64,000 nt of DNA. Origin: Thermocrispum municipale DSM 44069 (GTDB lineage Bacteria > Actinomycetota > Actinomycetes > Mycobacteriales > Pseudonocardiaceae). The notes under the pieces were generated by a model. That model was given only the letters and a program-made list of their open reading frames with translations. It did no database searches and had not been told where the DNA came from. The position numbers and the translations under genes are program-made. Shown here piece after piece: positions 42,976-51,240 of this stretch. How positions within the stretch are numbered: the stretch's first letter is position 1; each line of letters begins with the position of its first letter. The DNA lies in the NCBI RefSeq assembly GCF_000427825.1, contig NZ_ATYT01000007.1, positions 124,001 through 188,000 on the forward strand, written 5' to 3'.

Positions 42976-44181
42976 ATGGCTCACCCGCAACCTGATGGCC
43001 CACGCGATCCGGTGATCGTGGCCGCGGTACGCACGCCGGTCGGCCGCGGCAAGGCCGGCGGCGCCCTCAGCGGCGTACACCCGGTCGACCTTCTGGCGCA
43101 GACTCTGCAGGGACTCCTCGCCCGCGCTGGGCAGGTGGAGCCGGGCACGGTGGATGACGTCATCATCGGCTGCGTGTCGCAGGTCGGCGAGCAATCCGCG
43201 ACACCCGGCCGCATGGCCTGGCTCGCGGCCGGATTCCCCGAGCACGTTCCCGCGACGACGATCGACCGCAAGTGCGGCTCCAGCCAGCAGTCGGTCCATT
43301 TCGCCGTGCAGGCCATCCGTTCCGGCGACGCGGACATCGTCGTGGCGGGCGGCGTCGAGTCGATGAGCCGCGTGGTGATGGGATCGGCGCGGATGGGGGC
43401 GGACCCGTTCGGCGCAGGGGTTGGTGAGCGTTACGCCCCTGGCCTGGTCTCACAGGGAGTCGCGTCCGAGCTTGTGACGGCCGAGTGGGGCTTCACCAGG
43501 GAAGAGCTCGACGAGTATTCCGCCCAGTCGCACGCGCGGGCCGCCGCCGCGCAGGACGCAGGCGCCTTCGCACGCGAGATCGTGCCGGTGACCACCCCGG
43601 ACGGCGTCGTCTCCGCCGACGAGACGATCCGTCGCGGCACCACGCCGGAGAAGCTGGCCGAGCTGAAGCCGGTGTTCCACACGCCCGAGCTGGCCGAGCG
43701 GTTCCCGCAGGTGACGTGGTCGACCACGGCCGGGAACTCGTCACAGATCAGCGATGGCGCGAGCGCGCTGCTGATGATGTCGCGCGCGAAGGCCGAAGAG
43801 CTCGGGCTCCGGCCGCGGGCCCGGATCCACAGCATGGCGGTCGTGGGCAGCGACCCGTTGCTGATGCTGACCGGGCCGATGCCCGCCACCGAGAAGGTAC
43901 TGGCGCGTTCCGGCCTCACTCTGGACGACATCGACCACGTCGAGGTCAACGAGGCGTTCGCGCCCGTGCCGCTGGCATGGCTGAAGGACTGCAAAGGCGA
44001 TGCCGAGCGGCTCAACCCACGCGGTGGAGCCATCGCGCTCGGCCACCCGCTCGGCGCGTCGGGCGCGCGACTGATGACGACGATGCTGCACGCGCTCGAG
44101 GACAACGACCAGCGTTTCGGCCTGCAGGTCATGTGCGAAGCAGGCGGCATGGCCAACGCCACGATCATCGAACGGCTGTGA
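42976..44181 (+). CDS. Thiolase (acetyl-CoA acyltransferase)
   Basis: A 401-residue degradative thiolase. The acyl-enzyme Cys is in TTIDRKCGSSQQSV, the catalytic His in NPRGGAIALGHPLGASG, and the second Cys in MCEAGGMANA (usually CIGGG). It cleaves a 3-ketoacyl-CoA to a shortened acyl-CoA and acetyl- or propionyl-CoA. It starts an operon with an SDR and an enoyl-CoA hydratase, i.e. three successive beta-oxidation functions. The start ATG 42976 is probably leaderless. Confidence 0.93.
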   Translation: MAHPQPDGPRDPVIVAAVRTPVGRGKAGGALSGVHPVDLLAQTLQGLLARAGQVEPGTVDDVIIGCVSQVGEQSATPGRMAWLAAGFPEHVPATTIDRKCGSSQQSVHFAVQAIRSGDADIVVAGGVESMSRVVMGSARMGADPFGAGVGERYAPGLVSQGVASELVTAEWGFTREELDEYSAQSHARAAAAQDAGAFAREIVPVTTPDGVVSADETIRRGTTPEKLAELKPVFHTPELAERFPQVTWSTTAGNSSQISDGASALLMMSRAKAEELGLRPRARIHSMAVVGSDPLLMLTGPMPATEKVLARSGLTLDDIDHVEVNEAFAPVPLAWLKDCKGDAERLNPRGGAIALGHPLGASGARLMTTMLHALEDNDQRFGLQVMCEAGGMANATIIERL

Positions 44182-44218
44182 CGACTCAGACCCGCTGTCC
44201 CGTCGAAGGAGAATTCCC

Positions 44219-44977
44219 GTGCACCTCACCAATGCCTCCGCGCTGGTGACCGGAGGGGCGTCCGGTCTCGGCGCCGCGACTTCGCGCCGGCTCGCCAAGG
44301 CAGGCGCCCATGTGGTCGTCCTCGACCTCAACGAAGAGCTCGGCAAAGAACTCGCCGCGGAAATCGGCGGGACGTTCGCGCACGGTGACGTCACCGACCC
44401 GGCGGCGGTGGACGCCGCCCTGGACGCGGCGGAGCGGCAGGCGCCGCTGCGTGCCCTGGTGCACTGCGCGGGCAAGGGCGGCACCGTGCGGCTGGTGAAC
44501 CGCGACGGCACCCCGGGCGACCTCGACCTCTACCGGAAACTGGTCGACATCAACCTGATCGGGACATTCAACGTCCTGCGCCTGGCCGCCACCCGGATGG
44601 CGAAGAACGAGGCCGTGGACGGTGAGCGTGGCGCATGCGTGCTCACCGCCTCGGTCGCGGCGTGGGAGGGCCAGGTCGGCCAGATCCCGTACGCCTCCGC
44701 CAAAGCGGGCGTGGTGGGCATGACCCTGGTCGCCGCCCGCGATCTGGCGAACAAGAACATCCGGGTCAACACGATCGCGCCCGGCGTGTTCGACACCCCG
44801 ATCCTGGCCAGGTTCCCCCAGGAGATCAAAGACCGCCTCGGTGCCCAGGTCCCCAACCCGAACCGGCTGGGCAAACCGGACGAGTTCGCGATGCTGGCCC
44901 AGCAGATCATCGAGAACCCGTACCTCAACGGTGAGACGATCCGGCTCGACGGCGCGATCAGGATGTCCCCCCGATGA
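44219..44977 (+). CDS. 3-Hydroxyacyl-CoA dehydrogenase, SDR type (HSD10-like)
   Basis: A 252-residue SDR similar to type II 3-hydroxyacyl-CoA dehydrogenases: SALVTGGASGLGAATSRRLA for cofactor, VVVLDLNEE favouring NAD, Ser in VLTASVAAWEGQ and YASAKAGVVG, and the PGVFDTPILA stretch typical of that group. It fits between the hydratase and thiolase genes functionally and physically. GAAGGAG precedes GTG 44219. Its stop overlaps the hydratase start (ATGA). Confidence 0.9.
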   Translation: MHLTNASALVTGGASGLGAATSRRLAKAGAHVVVLDLNEELGKELAAEIGGTFAHGDVTDPAAVDAALDAAERQAPLRALVHCAGKGGTVRLVNRDGTPGDLDLYRKLVDINLIGTFNVLRLAATRMAKNEAVDGERGACVLTASVAAWEGQVGQIPYASAKAGVVGMTLVAARDLANKNIRVNTIAPGVFDTPILARFPQEIKDRLGAQVPNPNRLGKPDEFAMLAQQIIENPYLNGETIRLDGAIRMSPR

Positions 44978-45741
44978 GCGCGCCGGAACTGAAGGTCAGC
45001 GAGCACGGCCGCGTCCTCGTGCTGGAGATGGACCGTCCCGAGGCACGCAACGCGATGTCACTGCGGATGGCGCACGAGATCGCCGACGCGCTGGATCTGC
45101 TGGACAGCCGACCGGATCTGAGCGTCGGTGTGATCACCGGAGCGAACAAGACGTTCTGCTCGGGCATGGATCTGAAGGGTTTCGCGCGCGGTGAGCGGCC
45201 GGTCGTCGAGGGCCGCGGATTCGCCGGGCTCGTGCAGAAACCGCCGCGCAAGCCGCTCATCGCGGCCGTCGAGGGATACGCCCTGGCCGGTGGCTTCGAG
45301 ATCGTGCTGGCGTGCGACCTGGTGGTGGCCTCCCGCGAGGCGAAGTTCGGCCTTCCCGAGGTCAAACGGGGCCTGACCGCCGCGGCGGGCGGCCTGCTCC
45401 GGCTGCAGCGTCGCATCCCGTATCACCTGGCCATGGAGCTGGTGCTGACCGGTCGGATGTGGCCGGCCACCGAAGCCGCCGACGTGCATCTGGTGAACCG
45501 GCTGGCCGATCCGGGCCACGCGCTCAGCACCGCGCTCGAGCTGGCCGACGAGGTCGCCGCCAACGCACCGCTGGCCCTGGCCGCCTCGAAGCAGGTGATC
45601 GTGCGCTCGCAGGATTGGCCACTGGACGAGATGTTCGAGCGTCAGCACGAGTACGTGCAGCCGGTGCGCGAGTCGGCGGACGCCAAGGAAGGTGCCCGGG
45701 CGTTCGTCGAGAAGCGCCAGCCCCGCTGGACCGGGACCTGA
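44974..45741 (+). CDS. Enoyl-CoA hydratase (crotonase family)
   Basis: A 255-residue crotonase. The oxyanion-hole segments are FCSGMDLKGF and EGYALAGGFEIVLACD, and a catalytic Glu is present in GLPEVKRGLTAAAGG. It hydrates a 2-enoyl-CoA. The ATG overlaps the dehydrogenase stop, completing a thiolase-dehydrogenase-hydratase operon. A perfect 15-bp terminator follows. Confidence 0.92.
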   Translation: MSAPELKVSEHGRVLVLEMDRPEARNAMSLRMAHEIADALDLLDSRPDLSVGVITGANKTFCSGMDLKGFARGERPVVEGRGFAGLVQKPPRKPLIAAVEGYALAGGFEIVLACDLVVASREAKFGLPEVKRGLTAAAGGLLRLQRRIPYHLAMELVLTGRMWPATEAADVHLVNRLADPGHALSTALELADEVAANAPLALAASKQVIVRSQDWPLDEMFERQHEYVQPVRESADAKEGARAFVEKRQPRWTGT

Positions 45742-45753
45742 GCTTACGCACCA

Positions 45754-45789
45754 AAAGGGTGGCCGGGGGTGTTTCCCCGGCCACCCTTT
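45754..45789. terminator. Bidirectional terminator
   Basis: AAAGGGTGGCCGGGG and CCCCGGCCACCCTTT pair perfectly over 15 bp around a 6-base loop. The A- and T-flanks let it work for both convergent genes. Confidence 0.92.
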
Positions 45790-45800
45790 CGCTGTTTGCC

Positions 45801-46100
45801 TCACGCGTCGGCGTAGGTGTGCATCGAGAAGCCGTTGTGCGGCAGCTCCTCCATGTCGGCGCTGGCGGCCTGCCCCTCCGGTGACGCCATCGCCGCCACC
45901 AGCTGCTCCTTGCTGTCGAACGACAGGTGGGCTACCAGGAACGTGTCGGACGGACCGCCGTCGAGTGGCTCGACGACACCCCAGGTGTAGTTGCGCAATC
46001 CGGGCATCCGGCTCGCCTTGACGGCATGCGAGTCGCGGTAATGCTTCAGGAACGCGTCCTTGTTCGCCGGCTGCTTGTAGGTCACGACCATGTGGAACAT
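45801..46100 (-). CDS. EthD-domain protein
   Basis: A 99-residue EthD/REDY-type ferredoxin-like fold protein (MFHMVVTYKQPANKDAFLKHY, quoted in part as VVTYKQPANKDAFLKHY, with the HxxxH-like HYRDSHAVKASRMPGLRNY). Such proteins accompany monooxygenases, e.g. EthD with the EthB P450, and are needed for ether or ring degradation by an unclear role. It lies 27 bases downstream of the Baeyer-Villiger monooxygenase gene on the same strand, so it probably assists that enzyme or the P450. Confidence 0.87.
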   Translation of the reverse strand: MFHMVVTYKQPANKDAFLKHYRDSHAVKASRMPGLRNYTWGVVEPLDGGPSDTFLVAHLSFDSKEQLVAAMASPEGQAASADMEELPHNGFSMHTYADA

Positions 46101-46127
46101 GCGGGTCCCTTCTTCCTGGTGCGGGGA

Positions 46128-47753
46128 TCAGGCGAGGACGAAGCCCTCGTAGTCGTTCGCGGCGGAGTGCTCCAATGCCTTGCCGTACTCCACGACTCCG
46201 CCGGCGTAGGGCATGAAGATCTGCGGCTTGCCGTCGACATTGGCGCCGCGATACCAGGAGCCGGAGTCGCCGTTGGGCCACAGCGTCGAGTTGGCCACCT
46301 CCTCGACGTGGGCGACCCACTTCTCCTGCGCCTGTTCGTCCGCCTCGATGCTGCGCAGGTTGCGCACCCGCATGTAGTCGAGCAGCTCGGCGATCCAGTC
46401 GACGTGCTGTTCGATGGCCGTGACCATGTTGGCCAGCACCGACGGGCTGCCCGCGTTGGCCACCATGAGCATGTTCGGAAAACCGGCCGAAGCCAGTCCC
46501 AGCGAGGTCCTGGGGCCGTGCTCCCGCCACACGTCGCGCAGCCGCAATCCGTCCCGGCCGCGGATGTCCATCTTGGTGAACGCGCCGGTGAACGCGTCGA
46601 ACCCGGTGGCGAGTACGAGGGTGTCGAACTCGTGCTGCTCGCCGTCGGCCAGCCGCAGGCCCGCCGGGGTGAAGGACTCGATGGGGTTCTGCCGGACGTC
46701 GACGAGTTCGACATTGGGCCGGTTGAACGTCTCGTAGTAGTCGGTGGCGACCACCGGCCGCTTGGCACCGAGCGGATACGAGTTCGGTTTCAGCAGCTCG
46801 GCGACCTTCGGGTCGTCGACGATCTCGTCGATCTTGGCGCGGACGAAGTCGCAGATCGCGTCATTGGCCGCCTGGTCGAACATCAGGTCGGCGAACGCGC
46901 CGAGGAAGTTGATCCCGCCGCCTTCCCAGCGCTCCTGGAAGGTCGCCTGGCGCTCCGCTTCGTCGACCTCCATCGCGTTCTTCGGATTGTCCGCCCGGAA
47001 CACACCGGCTGGATGGTTGCGGTTGCGCTCACGGCGTGCGACGTAATCGGCCTTGATCGCCTCCAGCTCGCCCTCCCTGAGCGGCCGGTTACGTGTGGGG
47101 ATGACGAAGTTGGGCGTTCGTTGGACGACCGTCAGATGTTCGACTTCCTCGGCGAGCGCCGGAATGACTTGCGCCCCGGTGGAGCCGGTGCCGACGACGC
47201 AGACCCGCCGCCCGGCGAGGTCGGTCCCCTCGGGCCAGCCCCACGTGCGCAACACCTGCCCACCGAAGGCGTCCACGCCAGGCAGGTCGATCTCTTTCGG
47301 CACCGACAGGCAGCCGACCGCCATCAGCAGGAACTGGGCCACGTACTCCCGGCCGTCGCTGGTGCGAGCCGTCCACCGGCACGACTGCCCGTCCCAGGTC
47401 GCGGCGGTCACGGTGGTTTCGAAGTCGATGTCCTTGCGCAGGTCGAACCGGTCGGCGACGTGCTTGAGATAGGCCAGGATGTCGCCTTGCGCGGGATACT
47501 TCTCCTTCCAGTCCCACTCCTGCTGCAGCTGTTCGTCCCAGCTGTAGGAGTAGTCGACACTCTCCACATCGCACCGCGCCCCGGGATACCGATTCCAGTA
47601 CCAGGTGCCGCCCACCTCGGGTGCGCTCTCCACCGCACGCACGGCGAAGCCGTCCTTACGCAGCCGATGGAGCAGGTACAGGCCGGCGAAGCCCGCGCCG
47701 ACCACGAGCACGTCGAGCTCAGTTGTTGCCGAGTCCACCGCAGCCGCAGCCAT
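46128..47753 (-). CDS. Baeyer-Villiger-type flavin monooxygenase
   Basis: A 541-residue FAD monooxygenase inserting oxygen next to a ketone. It has VVGAGFAGLYLLHRLR (FAD), GGTWYWNRYPGARCDVES (hallmark), CVVGTGSTGAQVIP (NADPH) and VLATGFDAFTG. The fingerprint FxGxxxHxxxWP reads FGGQVLRTWGWP, with Arg169 replacing the conserved His (codon at 47247-47249). AGGAGGA precedes ATG 47753. It is divergent from an esterase gene, the usual partner that hydrolyses the ester or lactone formed, and is followed by ethD. Confidence 0.92.
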   Translation of the reverse strand: MAAAAVDSATTELDVLVVGAGFAGLYLLHRLRKDGFAVRAVESAPEVGGTWYWNRYPGARCDVESVDYSYSWDEQLQQEWDWKEKYPAQGDILAYLKHVADRFDLRKDIDFETTVTAATWDGQSCRWTARTSDGREYVAQFLLMAVGCLSVPKEIDLPGVDAFGGQVLRTWGWPEGTDLAGRRVCVVGTGSTGAQVIPALAEEVEHLTVVQRTPNFVIPTRNRPLREGELEAIKADYVARRERNRNHPAGVFRADNPKNAMEVDEAERQATFQERWEGGGINFLGAFADLMFDQAANDAICDFVRAKIDEIVDDPKVAELLKPNSYPLGAKRPVVATDYYETFNRPNVELVDVRQNPIESFTPAGLRLADGEQHEFDTLVLATGFDAFTGAFTKMDIRGRDGLRLRDVWREHGPRTSLGLASAGFPNMLMVANAGSPSVLANMVTAIEQHVDWIAELLDYMRVRNLRSIEADEQAQEKWVAHVEEVANSTLWPNGDSGSWYRGANVDGKPQIFMPYAGGVVEYGKALEHSAANDYEGFVLA

Positions 47754-47938
47754 GCATTCCTCCTGAGCATCCGAACGAAAATGATGATGTAGACCATATG
47801 TATGGTTTTCAGTGTTTGATACCGCCCACTGGTGGACTACACAAGATTCATATGCATGATTAGCCTGATGAGTTTCGGGTCGCTCGGGCGGAAGCATGCG
47901 GCCGACGGCCTGTCCGACAGCACGGAAAGAGGGAACCC
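47754..47938. promoter_or_regulatory. Divergent control region, monooxygenase / esterase
   Basis: An AT-rich 185-base gap. TGATTAGCC (47857-47865) is one mismatch from the TGCTWATSA motif (reverse complement) found before other operons of the locus. ATATG-type repeats (CATATGTATGG, CATATGCATG) lie nearby. Promoters cannot be fixed with confidence. Confidence 0.45.
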
Positions 47939-48856
47939 ATGGCACTCGACGACGCCACCCGCGATTTCCTTGCCCAGGCCGCCGCGGCAGGCGGCCCCCC
48001 GCTGCACGAGATGACCGTCGAGCAGGCCCGGGAGATGAACGCGGGCCTGACCCCCCTGTACGGAACGGGCCCCGAGCTCGCCTCGGTCCAGGACGTCACC
48101 CTCGAGGCGAACGGCAGCTCGTTCCCGGTGCGCGTGTTCCGCCCGAACAACGCCAAGGGCGTGTTCGTCTACCTGCACGGCGGTGGCTGGATGCTCGGCA
48201 CACTCGACGGATTCGACACGCTGTGCAGGCAGCTGGCGAGCCGGACCGGGATGACCGTCGTGCTGGCGGAGTACCGCAAGGCCCCGGAGCACCCGTTCCC
48301 CGCCGCGCTCGAGGACAGCCGCGCGGCCCTCGACTGGGCGGTGGCGCATCGCGAGGACCTGGCCGGACCTGGCGAACTCGTGCTCGGCGGCGACTCCGCC
48401 GGTGGCAACCTGGCGGCAGTCCTGGCACAGCAGGCGACTCGCGAAGGCAAACCACACATCGACTTTCAGGTGCTGATCTACCCGGTGACGGCCGCGGACT
48501 TCGACACCGAGACCTACCTCGACCCGGAGAACGCCCTCATGCTCACGCGCGAGGCGATGATGATGTTCTGGGACGCCTACGTCCCCGATCATGACGACCG
48601 CAAGAACCCGGCCGCGTCCCCGCTGCTGGGCGACGCCCGTGGCGTGCCGCCCGCACTGGTCATCCTCGCCGAGCACGATGTACTGCGATCCGAAGGCGAG
48701 GCGTACGCCGAGCTGATGCGCGCGGCCGGCGTAGACGTCGAGCAACATCTGGTCCCCGGCCAGATGCACGGCTTCTTCACTTTCCCCAACGTGCTGCCCG
48801 GAGCGGCGAAGGGCATGGACCTCGTCGTCGACGCGCTCGCTCGACGCTCGGCCTGA
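47939..48856 (+). CDS. Alpha/beta hydrolase, hormone-sensitive lipase-type esterase
   Basis: A 305-residue esterase. YLHGGGWMLGTLDGFD is the oxyanion-hole motif, LVLGGDSAGGNLAAVLA carries the nucleophile Ser, AEHDVLRSEG the acid Asp and PGQMHGFF the His. It lacks a signal peptide. It is divergent from the Baeyer-Villiger monooxygenase and should open the ester or lactone product. GGAAAGAGGG-like purines precede the ATG at 47939. Confidence 0.92.
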   Translation: MALDDATRDFLAQAAAAGGPPLHEMTVEQAREMNAGLTPLYGTGPELASVQDVTLEANGSSFPVRVFRPNNAKGVFVYLHGGGWMLGTLDGFDTLCRQLASRTGMTVVLAEYRKAPEHPFPAALEDSRAALDWAVAHREDLAGPGELVLGGDSAGGNLAAVLAQQATREGKPHIDFQVLIYPVTAADFDTETYLDPENALMLTREAMMMFWDAYVPDHDDRKNPAASPLLGDARGVPPALVILAEHDVLRSEGEAYAELMRAAGVDVEQHLVPGQMHGFFTFPNVLPGAAKGMDLVVDALARRSA

Positions 48857-48898
48857 GCGAGCCACCGCCCGGCCACTCCACTCAAGCAAGGCATCACG

Positions 48899-48935
48899 GC
48901 CCGGCCGCGGGCGCACGAGCCGCAGGCGGCCGGGC
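48899..48935 (+). terminator. Hairpin after the esterase gene
   Basis: GCCCGGCCGC (48899-48908) and GCGGCCGGGC (48926-48935) pair perfectly over 10 bp with a 17-base loop. TCTTAT follows shortly. Confidence 0.65.
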
Positions 48936-48985
48936 ACTCTTATGCTCCCGACCTGCGGTTTTGCGCGGCGTGGTGCCATACGTAT

Positions 48986-48999
48986 TGGTCGATTGACCA
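48986..48999. promoter_or_regulatory. Inverted repeat before the NDMA-type alcohol dehydrogenase
   Basis: TGGTCGATTGACCA has perfect 5-bp arms TGGTC/GACCA around GATT. It resembles GntR-type sites (TGGTnnnACCA-like) and lies about 113 bases upstream of ATG 49112 in an otherwise AT-rich leader. Confidence 0.5.
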
Positions 49000-49111
49000 G
49001 CCATGGCAAGCGTTTGGAGTATTGCCTTTCACTCTCCCGCGCTACAAAATCATAGCCATCAATCGAATAGATCGGTTGATTAATCGCAACGACGCGGGAC
49101 AGGACGGCACA

Positions 49112-50233
49112 ATGAAGATTCCAGGCGCACTGCTGTGGGAACCCGGCACCAACTCGGGGTGGACCGTCGAGGAGATCGAGCTCGACCCGCCGAAGCGCGG
49201 AGAGGCCACCGTCAAGCTCGCCGCCTCCGGCATCTGTCACAGCGACGACCATCTCGACACCGGCGACATCCCGCTCGACTGGGCGCCGATCCTCGGTGGC
49301 CACGAAGGCGCCGGTGTCGTCACCGAGCTCGGCGAGGGCGTTGATCACCTCGAGGTCGGCGACCACGTCGTGCTGTCCTTCCTGCCCAGCTGCGGGCGGT
49401 GCCGGATGTGCGTGAGCGGGCGCGCCAACATGTGTGACCTCGGCGCCGGGGTACTCGGCGGGACCTCCCCCGACGGCACGCACCGGATCCACGCCCGCGG
49501 CAAAGGCGTCGGCGCGATGTCCTACCTGGGCACTTTCGCGCCGTACGTGACCGTGCCGACCAACGCGCTGGTCAAGATCGACAAAGACATCCCGCTGAAG
49601 TCCGCCGCGCTGATCGGCTGCGGTGTGCCCACCGGCTGGGGCTCGGCGGTCTACGCGGGCAATGTGCAGCTCGGCGACACCGTGGTCGTCATCGGCACCG
49701 GCGGCGTCGGCATGAATGCCGTCCAGGGCGCACGACAGAAGGGCGCGAAGAACCTGGTCGCGGTGGAGCCGACCGACCACAAGCGGGACCTGGCCAAGCA
49801 GCTGGGTGCCACGCACGCGGTGGCGAGCCTGAACGAAGCCCAGGACCTGGTGGCGAACCTGACCAACGGTCAGGGCGCCGACGTCGTGATCATCACCGTC
49901 GGGGTGCTGACCTCGGAGTTCATCCAGCCCGCGCAAGAGATGACCCACCGGGGCGGCACGCTGGTGGTGACGTCGGCGGCCCCGGTCAACCAGCGCGACA
50001 TCCAGCTCGATCTCTACACGTTCGCGATGTCGGGCAAGCGCATGCAGGGAACGCTGTACGGCTCCACCAACGCCCAGAACGACATCCCGCTGATCGCTGA
50101 CCTGTACCGGCGCGGTGTGCACAAACTGGACGAGCTGATCACCCAGGAGTACCGGCTGGAGGACATCAACCAGGCATTCCAGGACTTGCGCGACGGCAAG
50201 AACGTTCGCGGCGTCATCGTCTACGACGACTGA
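49112..50233 (+). CDS. NDMA-dependent (mycofactocin-type) alcohol dehydrogenase
   Basis: A 373-residue zinc alcohol dehydrogenase of the Rxyl_3153/MDO type. It has ASGICHSDDHLDTGD and GGHEGAGVV for the catalytic zinc, CGRCRMCVSGRANMC for the structural zinc, and VVVIGTGGVGMNAVQGARQ for the tightly held NAD. Such enzymes re-oxidise their bound cofactor through mycofactocin (or the dye NDMA in vitro). ATG 49112 is preferred over an upstream in-frame ATG at 49022 that lies in AT-rich leader. A 19-bp inverted repeat terminates the gene. Confidence 0.92.
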   Translation: MKIPGALLWEPGTNSGWTVEEIELDPPKRGEATVKLAASGICHSDDHLDTGDIPLDWAPILGGHEGAGVVTELGEGVDHLEVGDHVVLSFLPSCGRCRMCVSGRANMCDLGAGVLGGTSPDGTHRIHARGKGVGAMSYLGTFAPYVTVPTNALVKIDKDIPLKSAALIGCGVPTGWGSAVYAGNVQLGDTVVVIGTGGVGMNAVQGARQKGAKNLVAVEPTDHKRDLAKQLGATHAVASLNEAQDLVANLTNGQGADVVIITVGVLTSEFIQPAQEMTHRGGTLVVTSAAPVNQRDIQLDLYTFAMSGKRMQGTLYGSTNAQNDIPLIADLYRRGVHKLDELITQEYRLEDINQAFQDLRDGKNVRGVIVYDD

Positions 50234-50239
50234 GCCACC

Positions 50240-50298
50240 AGCCGTAGGACTGGCGCGATCACGTCCGTGGTCGACGAGGTCGCGCCAGTCCTACGGCT
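50240..50298. terminator. Long bidirectional hairpin
   Basis: AGCCGTAGGACTGGCGCGA (50240-50258) and its exact reverse complement (50280-50298) form a perfect 19-bp stem with a 21-base loop between convergent genes. It starts seven bases after the alcohol dehydrogenase stop. Confidence 0.85.
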
Positions 50299-50343
50299 TG
50301 AGACTCATCGGAAGACGCCCCCTCCGCGGGCTGGGCGTCTTGA

Positions 50344-51231
50344 TCATTCGGCCTCGCCACGCACCAGCCTGGCGTGCGCCAGCCAGTCCTTCGCCTTCTC
50401 CATGTGGGCGATGTCGACGTGCGTGCCACGGAACCTGACGGCCCCATGCCCCTCGGCGATCGCCTTCTCCACGGTCGCGACGAGCTCTTCGTGGTAGGCG
50501 ACCTCCTCGTCGGAGGGCGTGTAGACCTCGTGCACCACCGGCACGTGCGAGGGATGAATGAGGATCTGCCCCCGGAAGCCGAGCTGCAGCCCGTAGTCGG
50601 CGAACGCACGCAGCCCGTCGAGGTCCTCCAGGTCCTCCCACAACCCGGTCAACGGGTGCAGGCCGAACTGGCGGCAGGCCAGCAGGATCCGGCTGCGCAG
50701 ATACAGGGTCTCGCTGCCCTCGCGGGACTGCCGGTACCCGACCGCCCTGGCGATGTCGGCGTGCTCGGAAGTCGGGCCGATCATCGCGCCGACGCGCGGG
50801 GAGGCCCCGGCGATCTCGATGGCGTTGTTGATGGCGTCGACCATCTCCACCGGGACGATCATCTCCAGACCGTCGGCGCCGTTGCGCGCCTCGAACCAGT
50901 CGATCAGGGTCTCCCAGCGCAGCACGTCGGTGGCATTGCGGATCTTCGGGGTGAACAGGCCGTTCAACTCGGGCCCCACCACGGCTTCCAGATCAGCGCC
51001 CGCCTTTTGGGTGTCGAGCGCATTGGGCCGAACGAACAGGCCGACCCGGGACGACTTGCCGCGCAGGTCCGCCAGGATCTGCCGGGCCGAGTCGCGAGCG
51101 GACTCCTTCAAGTGCTCCGGCACCGAGTCCTCGAGGTCGACGACGATGCAGTCGGCCCCCGAAGCCAGGGCCTTCTCCGCCCAGGCGGGCTTGTGGGCGG
51201 GAACGAACAGAATCGAGCGATAAGGGTGCAC
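50344..51231 (-). CDS. CoA-ester lyase, HpcH/CitE family
   Basis: A 295-residue CitE-like TIM-barrel lyase. SILFVPAHKPAWAEKALAS, DCIVVDLEDSVPEHLK (metal Glu/Asp), MIVPVEMVDAINNA and GFRGQILIHPSHV are family blocks. Members cleave or form 3-hydroxyacyl-CoA or malyl/citramalyl-CoA thioesters by aldol chemistry. It starts 10 bases after the acyl-CoA ligase gene on the same strand and so belongs to the crotonase-ligase-lyase operon. The substrate is unknown; a late retro-aldol step releasing acetyl- or propionyl-CoA is plausible. Confidence 0.9.
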   Translation of the reverse strand: MHPYRSILFVPAHKPAWAEKALASGADCIVVDLEDSVPEHLKESARDSARQILADLRGKSSRVGLFVRPNALDTQKAGADLEAVVGPELNGLFTPKIRNATDVLRWETLIDWFEARNGADGLEMIVPVEMVDAINNAIEIAGASPRVGAMIGPTSEHADIARAVGYRQSREGSETLYLRSRILLACRQFGLHPLTGLWEDLEDLDGLRAFADYGLQLGFRGQILIHPSHVPVVHEVYTPSDEEVAYHEELVATVEKAIAEGHGAVRFRGTHVDIAHMEKAKDWLAHARLVRGEAE

Positions 51232-51240
51232 GTCAGCTCC

